This document shows, piece by piece, positions 44,208 through 55,977 of a stretch of DNA of 64,000 nt. Numbering within the stretch: the stretch's first letter is position 1; each line of letters starts with the position of its first letter. Source of the stretch: Sesamum alatum (lineage: Eukaryota > Streptophyta > Magnoliopsida > Lamiales > Pedaliaceae); contig JACGWO010000005.1 in NCBI GenBank assembly GCA_034509735.1, positions 22,376,383 through 22,440,382 of the forward strand. The letters are read 5' to 3'. Under the pieces are notes generated by a model. The model was not told where the DNA came from, did not search any database, and saw only the letters and a list, made by a program, of their open reading frames with translations. A program made the position numbers and the translations under genes.

Positions 44208-45045
44208 ATGTCTAAGAATCCACTAACCCTTATACTTGAGACTAATAAGTCTAATGGAATGTATGCCACGCCTGGTTGTAAAATCTTAAGATGGTCTTAG
44301 ATTTCAAAGAACAAGACGTATAATTTAGATAAGGTTTTTCCTCAGACCTTGTCGGAAGGGTCATTGTCCAAAGAACGTTTGACGTTTAAGAAGAGGCTTG
44401 ATGACAACTGGAAGGTCCGCAACATCATACTGACATCCATTGATAATGAGATCCAGAAGCAGTATGATAGACTGGAGGATGTTGGCTCGATGATGTTTCG
44501 ATTGCAGCAAGTCTATGCGGTCCCAGACCGGCATGTTAGATATGCTGCAATGAAGGCATTCTTCGGAGCGAAGATGATAGAAGGATCGTCGGTACAAGAG
44601 CATGGAGTGATGATGCTATCCCTTGTGGAAAAGCTCAAAGACCTCCAAGCTAATGTCGAAAGAGAGATGTACATCGACGTGATCCTTCAGTCTCATCTCC
44701 CCTCACTCAACCCATTTATAGTCAACTACAACATGAGTGGGCTTGAGAAAGACCTTCATGAGTTGATAAAAATGTTGGTCCAGTACAAGGAAACGATTGA
44801 AAAATCTACCGCCGACGGTACTAGTGAGGAGGCTTCGACCTCTAAAGTGAAAGGCAAGGGTGCCGGACGCAGGAAGAGGGAGAAGGCTCAGACAATATCA
44901 GCCACTGCCAGCACTTTGAGTGCTCTTGTTATACCGCTGGGCGGGGGTAAAGGAAGAGAAAAAGGGTTCGTCGATCAGAGGTTCCGAATGATGTTTGCAT
45001 TAACTGCGAGAAAAGGGACATTGGAAGAGGGTGTTTCCTAAAGCC
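44208..45045 (+). pseudogene. Copia gag (UBN2 type), copy A
   Basis: The ATG at 44208 gives MSKNPLTLILETNKSNG, the usual Gag start. After a break the long open part (44349-45041) encodes the UBN2-like capsid: IDNEIQKQYDRLEDVGSMMF, RYAAMKAFFGAKMIEGSSVQ, VDVILQSHLPSLNPFIVNYN-like, and GLEKDLHELIKMLVQYKE. A basic linker follows, then a zinc knuckle remnant DVCINC...WKR near 44990-45030, broken by a frameshift. This protein forms the particle core of the element. The intact middle could suggest moderate age. The frame ends at 45041. Confidence 0.82.
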
Positions 45046-47335
45046 CCTCTCCAATGAAGGTGACATTTGAATTGAGTATCAACATGATCACTGTTCTGTT
45101 CTTTGGTATTGGATACTAGTCGTTCATAACCTGTGAATGGTTCACAGGTGATGATAAGGAATAGAAAGCTAAGACAGACGATTCTAAGGTCTAGCAATGG
45201 CGAAATTATTGTTGCAAAGACTAATGACTAGTTAGGCTTAGTAGTGATCATGTTAAGATTGTGTCTGCGGGAATTATGTAACCTAGCATGATCAAAATAT
45301 GTTCCATTTATTGTTGGGCAATTTGGATACAATAATTTGATCAATAAAATTACTTTTATTTGATAAAGAATGGAGATTCTTGTCTGCTAGGTTTGCTAGA
45401 TAAACACTTGACACTGTCCCAAAATTGGATTATGAGTACTCAAAACAAATGACTCAAAATGGATACACGCAAGATGAACTTACAGATTTAGCATCCATGG
45501 CTAGGTCAGTTTCCTTTAGTTAAGGATGAGGAAGTTGGAAAATCCAAAGAGTCTAGCAACAGATTATTTGGATCTGGTAGCTTGCAAATCTTATCTGAGA
45601 AGGAAAAGACTAAAGAGCCATTTTGTTAGACAAAGTAGGCTTGCAGATAGTTTATTGGATTGGATCCAAAATGACTTCTACGGATTACTGAATACACAGG
45701 ACCAGAAGAGGGTTCACAAGTCTAAGAACCTTTGGTAGGTTCGGAAAATTAGACTTGGAGTGGTGAACCAAACTGATCACCTTTCGATTAGATCGAGAGG
45801 GTGTGTATTTAGTGGGAGTGCCAATAGCCTATTAGATTGGATCCAAAAATGATATCTGTAAGGTTGTTGAATACACAAGAATAAAAGAGGATTCACAAGT
45901 CTAAGAACCTTTGGTAGGTTTGGGGTATTAGAGTTGGAGTGGTGAATCAAATTGGTTACCTTTTGATTAGATCAAAAAGACGTGTATTTAGTGGGAGTTC
46001 TCAAATATCCGAATGAGAATGGAATTCTCAATTAGTGAAATTCTTCTTGAAACAACCATGGTTTAATGGTCTCTGATAAAGGAGAAAACGGACCCTATTG
46101 GACTTAGTTCGCTCGGTATTTCACTGAAGTTACCTTAGCCCATCTAGACATGGACTTGAAAGTTGCCAGGTTGAGAAACATGCACTTTCTTAAAGTCATG
46201 ATCTAGTTACCATATTGGATATGGTTTGGAAAGCCTTTATCCTACAAAGTTCTTGAGTATGTGGGATGGTCCTGCATACGTCAAGGGACTAGTAGAAAGA
46301 CAGACTAGACTCGGTGTCTGGTTTATGTAGGTCTAGTGCAAAATAATGCAAACATCAGGTTATTTCCCACTAACTATATTCCAGTCATTCCTGGGATGAC
46401 CAGAATACCTTAGATACCTGATGGGTATAGGTTTTTGGGTCCGACCGGTCAATTGGAGCATGATCCAAAGGACATATGGAGAAGCAATGTTGGACATCAG
46501 GATTGGATCAATGGATTGGAGCCGCGGGATCTGTCTTGAAATTCAATCTGGGTTTGATATTTCATGTAACTGGAATATTCGTTTTGACGAACCCATACGA
46601 TATATGAATCGGTCAATAACGAGCATTGGTGTCAGTGGGAGTATGGTAGTCTTCCAAGTGTTAAGTGTTAAGCATTGGACATCCTGGTCTTATTCATTTG
46701 GAATGAAATTAAGACGTTAAGAAACACTAGAAAAACGAGCATTGTTCATGCAATTCTCCATGAATAGGACTAGGATGTCCAAAACTTAGTCACCATTGAC
46801 TAATGAGGAATCTTAGATGTTTTACATCCCTGACGTCTTTGTCGTACGCAGCATGGGTATGTTGTTCGGTGCACAGGGCCTGATGTTGTTTATGCATTGT
46901 ACATAACAATGGATACCGGGTGTGTACCGACGAGGCAATAGACAATAGTTGAGAGCAATCTTTAAGACCTAAATAAGGATTAGAGAAGTGTTCTCGATGC
47001 ACGGTTTATGGAGAGTTGATTCTGGAAGGCTATAGCGATACTAGCTTCTAGAATCATGTGAATAATATTTAGTCTCAATACCTATGTATGTTCGGACTTA
47101 ATGGTGAGTGTGGTAGCTTGGAAATGTTCCAAGCAGGATGCCACCACGTTTCATCACGAAAGTCGAATATATGCCAATTTTGAAAGTTGTTTCTGGAAAG
47201 TGGTTTGGATGAAAATAGCATCTATTGGATGGATGTAGTGCCTAGCACGCCATTAGTTGCCTTGGAGGTTGAAAACTAGGCTATGGCTAAAGCCTTTTAG
47301 GCCCGAGATCTCATCACAAGATCCATGGAAAATTC
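45046..47335 (+). pseudogene. Copia pol remnant, copy A (GAG_pre-integrase, integrase, RNase H pieces)
   Basis: The region is heavily decayed but ordered. GAG_pre-integrase-like sequence lies at about 45480-45660 (AWLGQFPLVKDEE, CKSYLRRKRLKSHF). An integrase-end fragment is at about 46080-46170 (RRKRTLLDLVRSVF, normally ERRNRTLLDMVRS). Copia RNase H is at about 46840-47330, with CRVCTDEAIDN-like and EGYSDTSF. NHVNNI and SIYWMDVVPSTPLVAL are also readable there. Most of the protease, integrase core and RT is gone; about 2.3 kb remains of what is normally over 3.5 kb. Confidence 0.65.
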
Positions 47336-50300
47336 TGTTAGAATAGGTGACCAGAAAGCCAATTGGATTGGCGGTTTTAGGTACTATTTAGCAATCTTTA
47401 TTGACTTGATGAATAGAGTAAGTATTCATCCATGGCACTATCTGTTTGTTGTGCTTACTGATTACGTTAAACGATGTTTTAACGTCACAACAAATGCCCA
47501 CAGACTAATTGGATAACCCATGTAGTTGAGCTGCACATTGGATGGCAGCTATGAAACCAACTTCTGAGGGTTGGTCTGGAATGTTCCAAGTTGAGGACCT
47601 CGAGACAGGGTATCGAGGGTCCTACAAAGACTTGCACTAAGGATTGCATTCATTGGATGAGTGCCGTGTTTCATCGGTGACAGACGTTGGACGTCTATGC
47701 AATATTAGTGGGTTAGTTGACAAGAGTGTTAGCTGACTGAACTGACTCGTGGGAATTGTCATATGGAAGCCTTGGAGGCTTGGTCGGTATGACTGGAATT
47801 CCCGGCTCCGATAGTACGAGATTAGTCCTCGGACTTGAGGAATCATGGCAGTCACATGCATATGAAGGTTGTATCTAGGGTCTGGCAAGAGATGTCTGTA
47901 TCTGGGATACGTTCATCATAAGCTTTATCCAGTGCAGTCAGAATATGTATTGAGGATGGTGGATTCCAAGATAGGATCCGTCACCTGTCAGTATATGACA
48001 GTCAAGTCTCTTATGCACTCTGAGACAGTTTAAGCTCTTTAAGTCTGTGGCCACAGTGATTGATCGAGTAGGGAATGGTTTCCTACATTGATCAATAGAG
48101 CAGACGTGTCTCGAGTTATTGAGCATAGTTGTCTAGTCCAAGATGGGAACTGACGCCCAATTCCATGCCCGAGACTTAGACCGGGAGACGGATGATGGAA
48201 GGACTGTATGAAAGGACAAGCGGATCCACCCGGGAGCGCGAGCGGAAGTGAGAAAGCAAGAAAGGTGCGTAAATTTAAATCAAATTAAAATAAACGTGTC
48301 CCAAGGGGTGTACCCTTGGGGTGCTCAATCGGGCGTTCGATGTATGATGTATTAATATTAAAATATACATATAACACACAGGGCATAGATAAATCGTGAA
48401 TCAACCAAAGCGTAATAAAACTATTACCTTTGATGATCTATGTATACGCGACTACTTGCGTTGTTTCTTCTCCGGAATGCTCACGAAATCCAAATGTATG
48501 GATTCTCCAAAGGTGATCCACACCACACTGAAGAAACACACGTTTTTCCTTGCTAGAAGAAAATGAGTTTATGAAGGAATCGGTTTAAGAGAAGAACACT
48601 ATGAATTAGTGTTCTCTTAAACCTACTTTGTTCTTCCTCTTGATTCAAAATCAAGTGAAGAACACAAGTAGAAATGGAGGGAGATGGCTGAGAGTTAGAG
48701 AGAGAGGAGAGGGCCGAAAATTCTTCTTCTTTTTCCTTGAAAAAGATGAATTATGATTCTAATACACAAGGTGTTGTATATACCCTATATATACAAAATT
48801 AATGTGATTATTGGAATGTGTCTATGTTCATCCAAGGATGTCTAGATACATTCCAATCAATCACCATTAATTCTTCAATCAAGCCTACCAACTTTTATGG
48901 TATGATCAAATCATACCAAAAGGGAAGGGCTTGATTGGAATTGATTTGTCTCTTTCCAAAAGAGATAAGTCAACATACCACCTTGGATGAAACATGGTTG
49001 ATTTTAGCTTCTTCCAAGGGAGCATTTCGGCCATGTTTAATTTGGGAAGAAGTCCAACTTCTTCCTATTTCAAAATAGGAATTATTTCTCCTCTCGGGTC
49101 AAAATTTAAAGGACCGAGTTTTATCGTAATCCAATTACGATGAACTCAACATTAAATCCAATTTAATGTCCACTTAAATTATTCCCGTTGATCTTTTAAT
49201 CCAATTAAAAGATCCAATATCTCAATTTTCATATCTAATCGAAAATCCAATTTACTGATTAAACGAGGGCCCGATACAATATCGGCCCGTCCAGGCAATG
49301 GACTTTCCCTTAAGTAATCTAATTACTTATTTATCCTTCGAGATTGACTTCAAGTCAATCTCTCAACCTCGGTGATTTGTGTGTGACCCTTTTGGTTCAC
49401 CCTCAGCTAGACTTGGGCCTGTGTCCCACAAGGGCCCGTTACCATGGGTGACCGTCTAGAAACGGTCCATGGCACTAGAGACTAGGTGAATTGGCGTGAA
49501 CATTTAGGCACCGATTCTGTACAGGTACGGTCCTTCCGTCTCTCGGCCTTAGTCTAGGGTATAGAATTGGGCGTCGGTTTCCATCCTTGACTAGGCATCT
49601 ATGCTTAATACCCGAGACTACGCATGCTTCATTGCGTCGAGACAGGTAACCATTCCCTGTTCGACCAACCACTGTGGCCACAGCTTTAAACAGCATGAAC
49701 GTGTCTCCGAGTGCATAGGAGATACCACTGTCACATACTGACAGGGGACGGATCCTCTTCTTGGAATCCACCATCCTCGCTACACATTCCGACTGCACTT
49801 AACAAGGCTTATGATGATTATTTTACAGAATGATCACCTCTCGCCAGATCCAAGATACAGCCGTCCTGTGCACGCGACTGCCATGATCCCTCAAGTCTGA
49901 GGACTACTCCCATACTATCGGAACCGGGAAAATCCAATCATACCGACTAAGCCTCCAAGGCTTCCATATGATGATCCCGCGAGTCAGTCCAGTCGGCTCG
50001 ACCCCAGTCGACCAACCCATCAAAATCGTGTAGGCGTCCCATGCTTGTCGCCGATGAAACACGACACTCATCCAATGAATACGACTCTTGATGCAAGTCT
50101 CAATAAGACTCTCGATGCCCTGTCTCGAGGTCCTCGACTTGGAACGTTTCAGACCCAACTCTAAATCAGTTGGTTTCATGACCACCATCCAATGCGTGAC
50201 CCAACTGCATGAGTTGTTAAACCTGGTATGTGGGCTTTGTTGCAATATAAGTAAAACACCGTTTTAACAGATGTGAAATGAGCGTAACAAAATAAGCACG

Positions 50301-51764
50301 AAAAGTGACAGATACTCATTTTATTCATCACATAATAATATTACATTTACATCGAGTTGTATAATAGGTTACAAATCGCCAAACCTATTGGCTTTCTGGT
50401 CACTTATTCTAACACCGTACTCGTATGATACTCGGGGGCCTAAATGTTCACGCCAACATTCACCTAGTCTCTAGTGCCATGGACCGTTGCTAGACGGCCA
50501 CCCAAGGTGACGGGCGTTTTTCCGACTAATGGTTAATTGGAAAATAGTTAATTAAATTGGATTTAATTGACCAATTGTGTTGGACACAAGCCCAAGTCTA
50601 GCTGAGGGTGAACCTAAAGAGTCACACACAAATCACTATGGAATTGGGAGAATTAATTTGGAATTAATTCTAGAAGAAGCGAATTAATTTAATTGGATTA
50701 AATTAATTAAAGGAGAAAAATAAATGATTGGATCATTTATTGGAAAATCCATTTGATGGATGGTCCAAGAATTAATTAATTGAATTAGTTAATTTTTGGA
50801 CTTAGAACCTATAAATTAATTGGATTAATTTATCAGGTTTGGGTTAATTAATTGATTGGATCAATTAATTAGAGTTTGGACTAATGTTTATTTAATTAGA
50901 TTAAATAAACTTATGGGCTTCAATTGGGTTGAGATTAATTGGATTAATTAATGCCCAATGGACTTTGTTTGGACTTAATTTAATTAGATTAAATAAAAGT
51001 CCAAGACTAGTAGTCCTAGTCCATGGAAAAATTCAATTTATACCAAGTGAAGGAAGAATTAAAATCTTCTACATATGAGGCACATGTGACCAACCTTTAT
51101 AACGTTTGGTGGGTGATTTTATTTGCTATAATGGTGCATGGTTATGTAGATAATGGTGTGTGTATCTATGTTACTTTGGAAGTTGACAAGAGAAGTTGAA
51201 TTTTGAATTCAACAACTCTACATACACAAAACCATTCACATAACTTGTATGGTACTACTTTTGCACGAATTTTTCCCTCAAAAACTCTCAAAAATCTCTG
51301 AAAACCTCTCCTTCTTGTGTTCATACCTTTTGGAAAGGTTTGAACTAAAACATTCCAAAAGCATTAACAATAGTGTTGTTTTGGAAGTATTTCTTCTTCT
51401 TTTTTCTACTTCTATCTAGCAATAGATTAGGAGATACACTCTTCCATAGTGTGGTGTGGACAAATTAGAGGAGTTCTACGTTGAATTCTCAAGTGAATGG
51501 AAGGAGAAACGGAAAGAAAACAACACACGTATAGGTTTACGTGTAGTAAACAAAAAGGTAGGTTTTCTTTATATTTTCATGTATCTTTTTGTTTTCTTCC
51601 TTTAGCCACTTGTCCAACATCTTCTCCTCTTATTTATGCTTTGACAAACACCAAATGCCTGGGAACTTCAAAGGGAACACCCCTTTGAACCCGTTTTAAA
51701 TTATGTTTTAAATTCACGTTTTATACGCTTCTGTTGCGTTCTCGGGCCGTACCCAATGCTTTCA
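47336..51764 (+). repeat. Middle LTR of the Copia composite (copy 4), split by a reverse solo LTR
   Basis: It starts TGTTAGAATAGGTGACCAG at 47336, is interrupted at 48208 and resumes at 50415. It ends CCAATGCTTTCA at 51764 before the primer-binding-like TGATATCCGAGC. The first 870 bp resemble copy 3. The 3' half (50560-51764) is largely different, with AATTAATTGGATTAATT repeats, so it is another subfamily or a recombinant. It serves as the 5' LTR for copy B and the apparent 3' LTR for copy A. The hairpin TTCAAAGGG-AACAC-CCCTTTGAA is at 51667-51689. Confidence 0.8.
48209..50414 (-). mobile_element. Solo LTR, 'TGTTAGAATAGG' family copy 5 (reverse, 2206 bp), nested in copy 4
   Basis: On the - strand it runs from TGTTAGAATAAGTGACCAG (50414) to ...CGCTTGTCCTTTCA (48209). 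The flanks CTGTA (48204-48208) and CCGTA (50415-50419) form a 5-bp duplication with one mismatch. The undisturbed sites in copies 3 and 6 read GGACCGTACCCGTACG. The hairpin is present on the - strand as CCCAAGGG-TACAC-CCCTTGGG (48300-48320). It is an insertion of the family into a member of itself. Confidence 0.86.
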
Positions 51765-51765
51765 G

Positions 51766-53709
51766 TGATATCCGAGCCCGATTCGGTGTTGTGGCTATAG
51801 GATGTACATGTTATTATGCGTTTAAATTGCTTTTGAAAAGCATGTTATGCCTTTAAAGCATGATAATAAGTGTAGAAAATGTGTTAATTTTACTTTTAAA
51901 ATTATGGATATCCATGCGTTTTTGAGAATTGGAATTTCTGTAAATGCATGTTTATATTTCAGTTTTATAGCAGATTTTTTTTTTTAAAAAAAAAGGGGCG
52001 GGGGGGAAGTGAAAAACGATACCGGCCGCCCGACAGGGGCAGCAGGCGCGCGCGCCCGCGCGCACAACCAGGGGCGCCTGCGTGCGGGCGCGTGCTCGCG
52101 GCCGGCAAGCGTGCGCGGGCGTCTGCCTGTGCGCGCTGCTGGGCGTGCGCGCGGGCGGCCGTCTGGGCCGGCAGCACAGTTTTGTGCCCTTTTTGCCGTT
52201 TTTTCCGGAAAATTGGATTTTCCTGATTTCTGCTAGTTTTCTGTAATTATTAATTTTGGCATATTTTAATTTTAGTTAAATTTGATTTTTCTAAAATTAT
52301 TTTTTTATGCCTTAGATTATTTTGGAAATGGTTTCCAAAAAAAAAAAAAAAAAAACAAAACTTGTTTGCACATTGGATATATTGTTGATATCCATATTTT
52401 TAGTTGCATTATTAATATGATATTTTCGGCATTTTATTATGTTTATTGTTTTAGATATTGGATATCTATTTATAAATGTATGGGATATATTTATATGCTT
52501 GGCATGTTTATATTTGATATAAATGTGCTTTGTTGTTGTTTATTTGATAAACAATAAAGATGATCACTAGCCCATTGGCCTATGTATGGTTTAATTTATT
52601 GTTGGGTGAGGCCCGCGTGGTTCTTTGTTTTTATTCCTTCTTTCGTTTTTAGCCTTGGAATAATAAGGCTTGCTTCCTCTCTATTAATGCACTCCCCCAA
52701 CTTCTGATTGGGGTTTCTTTTTAAGTTGTAATGAGAGTAGATTAGGTTGTGAGGATTTATTTTAATAAATGTAAGCTTCCATGGAGATGAAGGCCCAAAA
52801 GAGGTCCGTTGGACGGAGCCCACGACGGAAGGCCCAAGAAGAACAAATAAGATTTTACAAGGCCCCATTAGAATGATAATGGGATGTAAAAATTGTAATA
52901 GTGTAGGCTTACCTTAGATTGAACATAGATCCACTACGGGCTCAGTGGATCACTTAGGAAGGGGCTTGTGATCATCCTACAGGGGCGTGCTAGGCTTCTT
53001 TTGCATGTGTTTAATGTCTTAATGCTTTGATGTATGATGTGTTGGGAATGCACTATTTACATTAAATACTTAAAACTTGAGCATGCAAAATACTAATAAT
53101 GATGAGGTCTCGGTCTTAATAAACTATAACTCTCACTTGGATGGTCCAAGTATATATTAGGCCCAAAATGGAATTAAATCAAATGGTTTGATTATTCCAA
53201 GCCGTCCATCCATAACAATGTAGTAAGGAAGCTACTTTCACCCATTCGTGGTCTCACGAGTCGTGGCACGTTTGGAATGGAAGAAAGCTGTGCTATTGTC
53301 ATGAACAAAGGAATATGCTCCTATTTCCCTGTCTCACGAGTCATGGGGGGCGACAGTTGAGATATGATTTGGTTGATGGGTCGGGCCTAACGCTGAGTAA
53401 CATGATTCGCTTGGAGTCCTCGGGATCATGTGAACAAGCGAGGAAAAATATCTTTGGGGATCTCATTGGATGAGAATGGTATTGGATACGTCCCACAAAG
53501 CCTTTCCCATGTGAATCGTAAAAACGGGACATGGAGAATTGCGTTTGTGGACTCCAAGCCCACTAGGAAATGATTTTCCGAAAACCCACTTGAGAGTGGT
53601 GGGCTTTTTGAAGAAATAGTGGGAGGGGTTAATGACTAAAGACCAAGTCTTAACTTGAATTCTATATTAAAATAATCTACTAAATTTCTGCTTTACATTT
53701 TGAATGTAG
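51766..53709 (+). other. Primer-binding site and long leader of Copia copy B
   Basis: TGATATCCGAGCCCGATTCG is a mutated version of the TGGTATCAGAGC primer-binding site. The leader parallels that of copy A. A GC-rich CpG block lies at about 52005-52195 (GGCGCGCGCGCCCGCGCGCA), followed by a poly-A run at about 52337-52356. The palindromes are at 53255-53265 (CACGAGTCGTG) and 53335-53345 (one base changed), again 80 bp apart. No protein-coding signal is seen. Confidence 0.6.
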
Positions 53710-54556
53710 ATGTCTAAGAATCCACTCGCTGTAATTCTTGAGACTAATAAATTTGATGGAACAAACTGTAATGATTGGCTGTGAAATCCGAGGATTGTCC
53801 TCGATTTCGAAAACCAGGCTTACGTTCTGGATGCCTCTTCCTCGGGTCTTGCTGGAGGGGTTCTCGTCAGAAGAGCGTTTCACGTTCAATGAATGGCAGG
53901 AGGACAACCGCAAGGTCCATAGCATCATACTGGCATCCATGACTAATGAGATCCAGAAACAGTATGATCGACTGGATGATGTCAGCTCGATAATGCTCCG
54001 CATAAAAGATGTTTCTGCGGTACTGGACCAGCATATTTGATATGCTGGGATGAAGGCATTTTTCGGAGCTAAGATGATAGAAGGTTCGTCTGTACACCAG
54101 CATGGAGTGATGATGCTATCCCTAGTGGAGAAGCTCAAAGACCTCCGAGCTGATCTTGGAAAAGAGACGTATATCGATGTGATCCTTTAGTCTCTTCCTC
54201 CCTCTTTTGACCCATTTATCGTTAACTATAACATGAATGGGCTAGAAAAAGACCTTCATGAGTTGATAAACATGTTGGTCCTGTACGAGACAACGATTGA
54301 AAAGTCTACGCCGTCTGTATTGGTAGGAGAGGCTTTGACCTCAAAAGCGAAAGGCAAAGGGGCTGGACACTGGAGGAGGAAGAAGAGTAAGAATCAGCTG
54401 CTACAAGCGCTCAGAGTGCTCCGGTTGCCATGCTAGGCATGGGCAAAGGAAAGAGGAAGGCGGTTCTGCAGTCAAGGATTGCAAAAGATGTTTGCATATG
54501 TTGTCGTGAAAAAGGGGCATTGGAAGAGGGAGTGTCCTCAACTCCTCTCCAACCAA
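53710..54556 (+). pseudogene. Copia gag (UBN2 type), copy B
   Basis: The ATG at 53710 reads MSKNPLAVILETNKFDGTN, then a stop after NDWL. Downstream fragments match copy A: MTNEIQKQYDRLDDVSSIML, AFFGAKMIEGSSV and NGLEKDLHELINMLVLYETT. A zinc knuckle CICCREKGHWKREC (C-x2-C-x4-H-x4-C) at about 54492-54533 is better preserved than in copy A. Several stops and frameshifts are present (for example at about 53784, 54038 and 54187). Confidence 0.8.
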
Positions 54557-55842
54557 GGTACATTTGATTTGAGTTTTAACATGATTACTATTCTACTTCT
54601 TGGGTATTGGATACCAGTTGTAGAGTTCATATCTGCAAATGGTTTGCAGGTGATGGAAAGGAGTAGAAGGCTAAGGCAGAGATGGTTCTAAACTTAGGCA
54701 ATGGCTGGGGTATTGCCATAGAAGTTATAGGACTAGTAAAGCTTAGCTATTAGTGATCATGTTAGGATAGAGTTGATAGGTCATAATTATGTAACCTAGC
54801 ATGATCAAATTATGTTTTTCTATTGTTGGACAATAAGGATTACATGTTTTTTATCAATGAAAGTTTCTTTTATTTGACAAAGAATGGTTATTCTTGTCTG
54901 CTAGGTTTTTTGCATAATTATTTCAATACTATCCCATAATTAGATTCTGAATGCTCAAAACAAATGATGAAATGGATAATCAAGATAAACTCACAGATTT
55001 CGCATGCAAAGCTAGGTCACATTCCTCTAGATAGGATAAGGAGGTTAGTAGATTCAAAGAGTTTAGAAATAGACAATTTGAGCCTGCTAGCTTGCAAGTC
55101 CTTCCTGAGCAGGAAGCTGACCAAGAAGCTCTTTGTAGGACAAAGTATGCTTACTAGTAGTCTATTGGATTAGATCCAGTCAGACATCTGTGGGTCACTG
55201 AATACACAAGACTAGAAGAGGGTTCACAAGTCAAGGGCCTTTGGAAGGCTCAGGGAATTAGATTTGAAGTGGGAACCAAACTGGTTGCAAAATTAACCTT
55301 CGATTGGATCGAGTGGGTGTGTATTTAGTGGGAGTTCTTGATGTATCTAAATGGGAATGGAATTCTCACTCAGTGGAATTCTTCTTGGAACGCCACAATT
55401 GAACGGCGTCTCTGATAAAGGAGGAATCGAACCTTGTTGGACATGGTTCAATCGGTGTTTTCACTGAACTACCTTGGCCCATCTAGGTGTGTTCTTAAGA
55501 TAGTAGCCAAGTTGTAAAAACATGGCACTTTCTAAAGATCGTGGCCCAGACACCATATTAGATATGGCATGACAAGTCTGTATCCTACAAAGAACTTGAA
55601 TATGTAGGATGGTCTTGCATACGTCAAGGGACTAGTGAGAGGCAAACTAGGTTTGCACAGGTTCATGTGTTGTCCTAAGAGAAATTGGATTTCAAATGAT
55701 AACCGGTGTAAGGAATAGCTCCTTGAGGAATCAAGTAGAGCGACACCTTAGTACGATATAGCAAACATCATTTGTAATCAAGTTTTCCTACTAACTATAT
55801 TCCAGTTCTCCTAAGGATGACCAGAATATCCTAGACAGCCCG
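54557..55842 (+). pseudogene. Copia pol remnant, copy B, ending at an abrupt junction
   Basis: GAG_pre-integrase is readable at about 54985-55175: ISHAKLGHIPLDRIRRLVDS and SLLACKSFLSRKLTKKLFVG. Integrase pieces follow at about 55340-55460 (YLNGNGILTQWNSSWNATIE, RRNRTLLDMVQSVF) and later KGLVRGKL. At about 55842 the Copia sequence stops and reverse gypsy integrase sequence begins. Copy A continues for another 0.9 kb beyond the equivalent point (about 46412). RT and RNase H are missing. Confidence 0.7.
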
Positions 55843-55977
55843 AGATTTCATTATCAGTGATGATATATTTAGGCACTTCATAGCGATATATGATGTGTGT
55901 ACGGATTAAATCAGTAACATTCTCTTTCTTTATATTTTTAAGGGGGACTGCTTCAGCCCATTTAGAGAAGTAGTCAG
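55843..55977 (-). repeat. Duplicated piece of gypsy integrase in front of the right outer LTR
   Basis: These 135 bp repeat 39943-40079 directly up to the LTR start, including AGCGATATATGATGTGTGTA and CATTTAGAGAAGTAGTCAG. On the - strand it reads FSKWAEAVPLKNIKKENVTD, LIRTHIIYRYEVPKYIITDN, better preserved than the other copy. A retroelement should have its polypurine tract here, so this sequence was copied in from the left flank of the composite. Confidence 0.8.
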
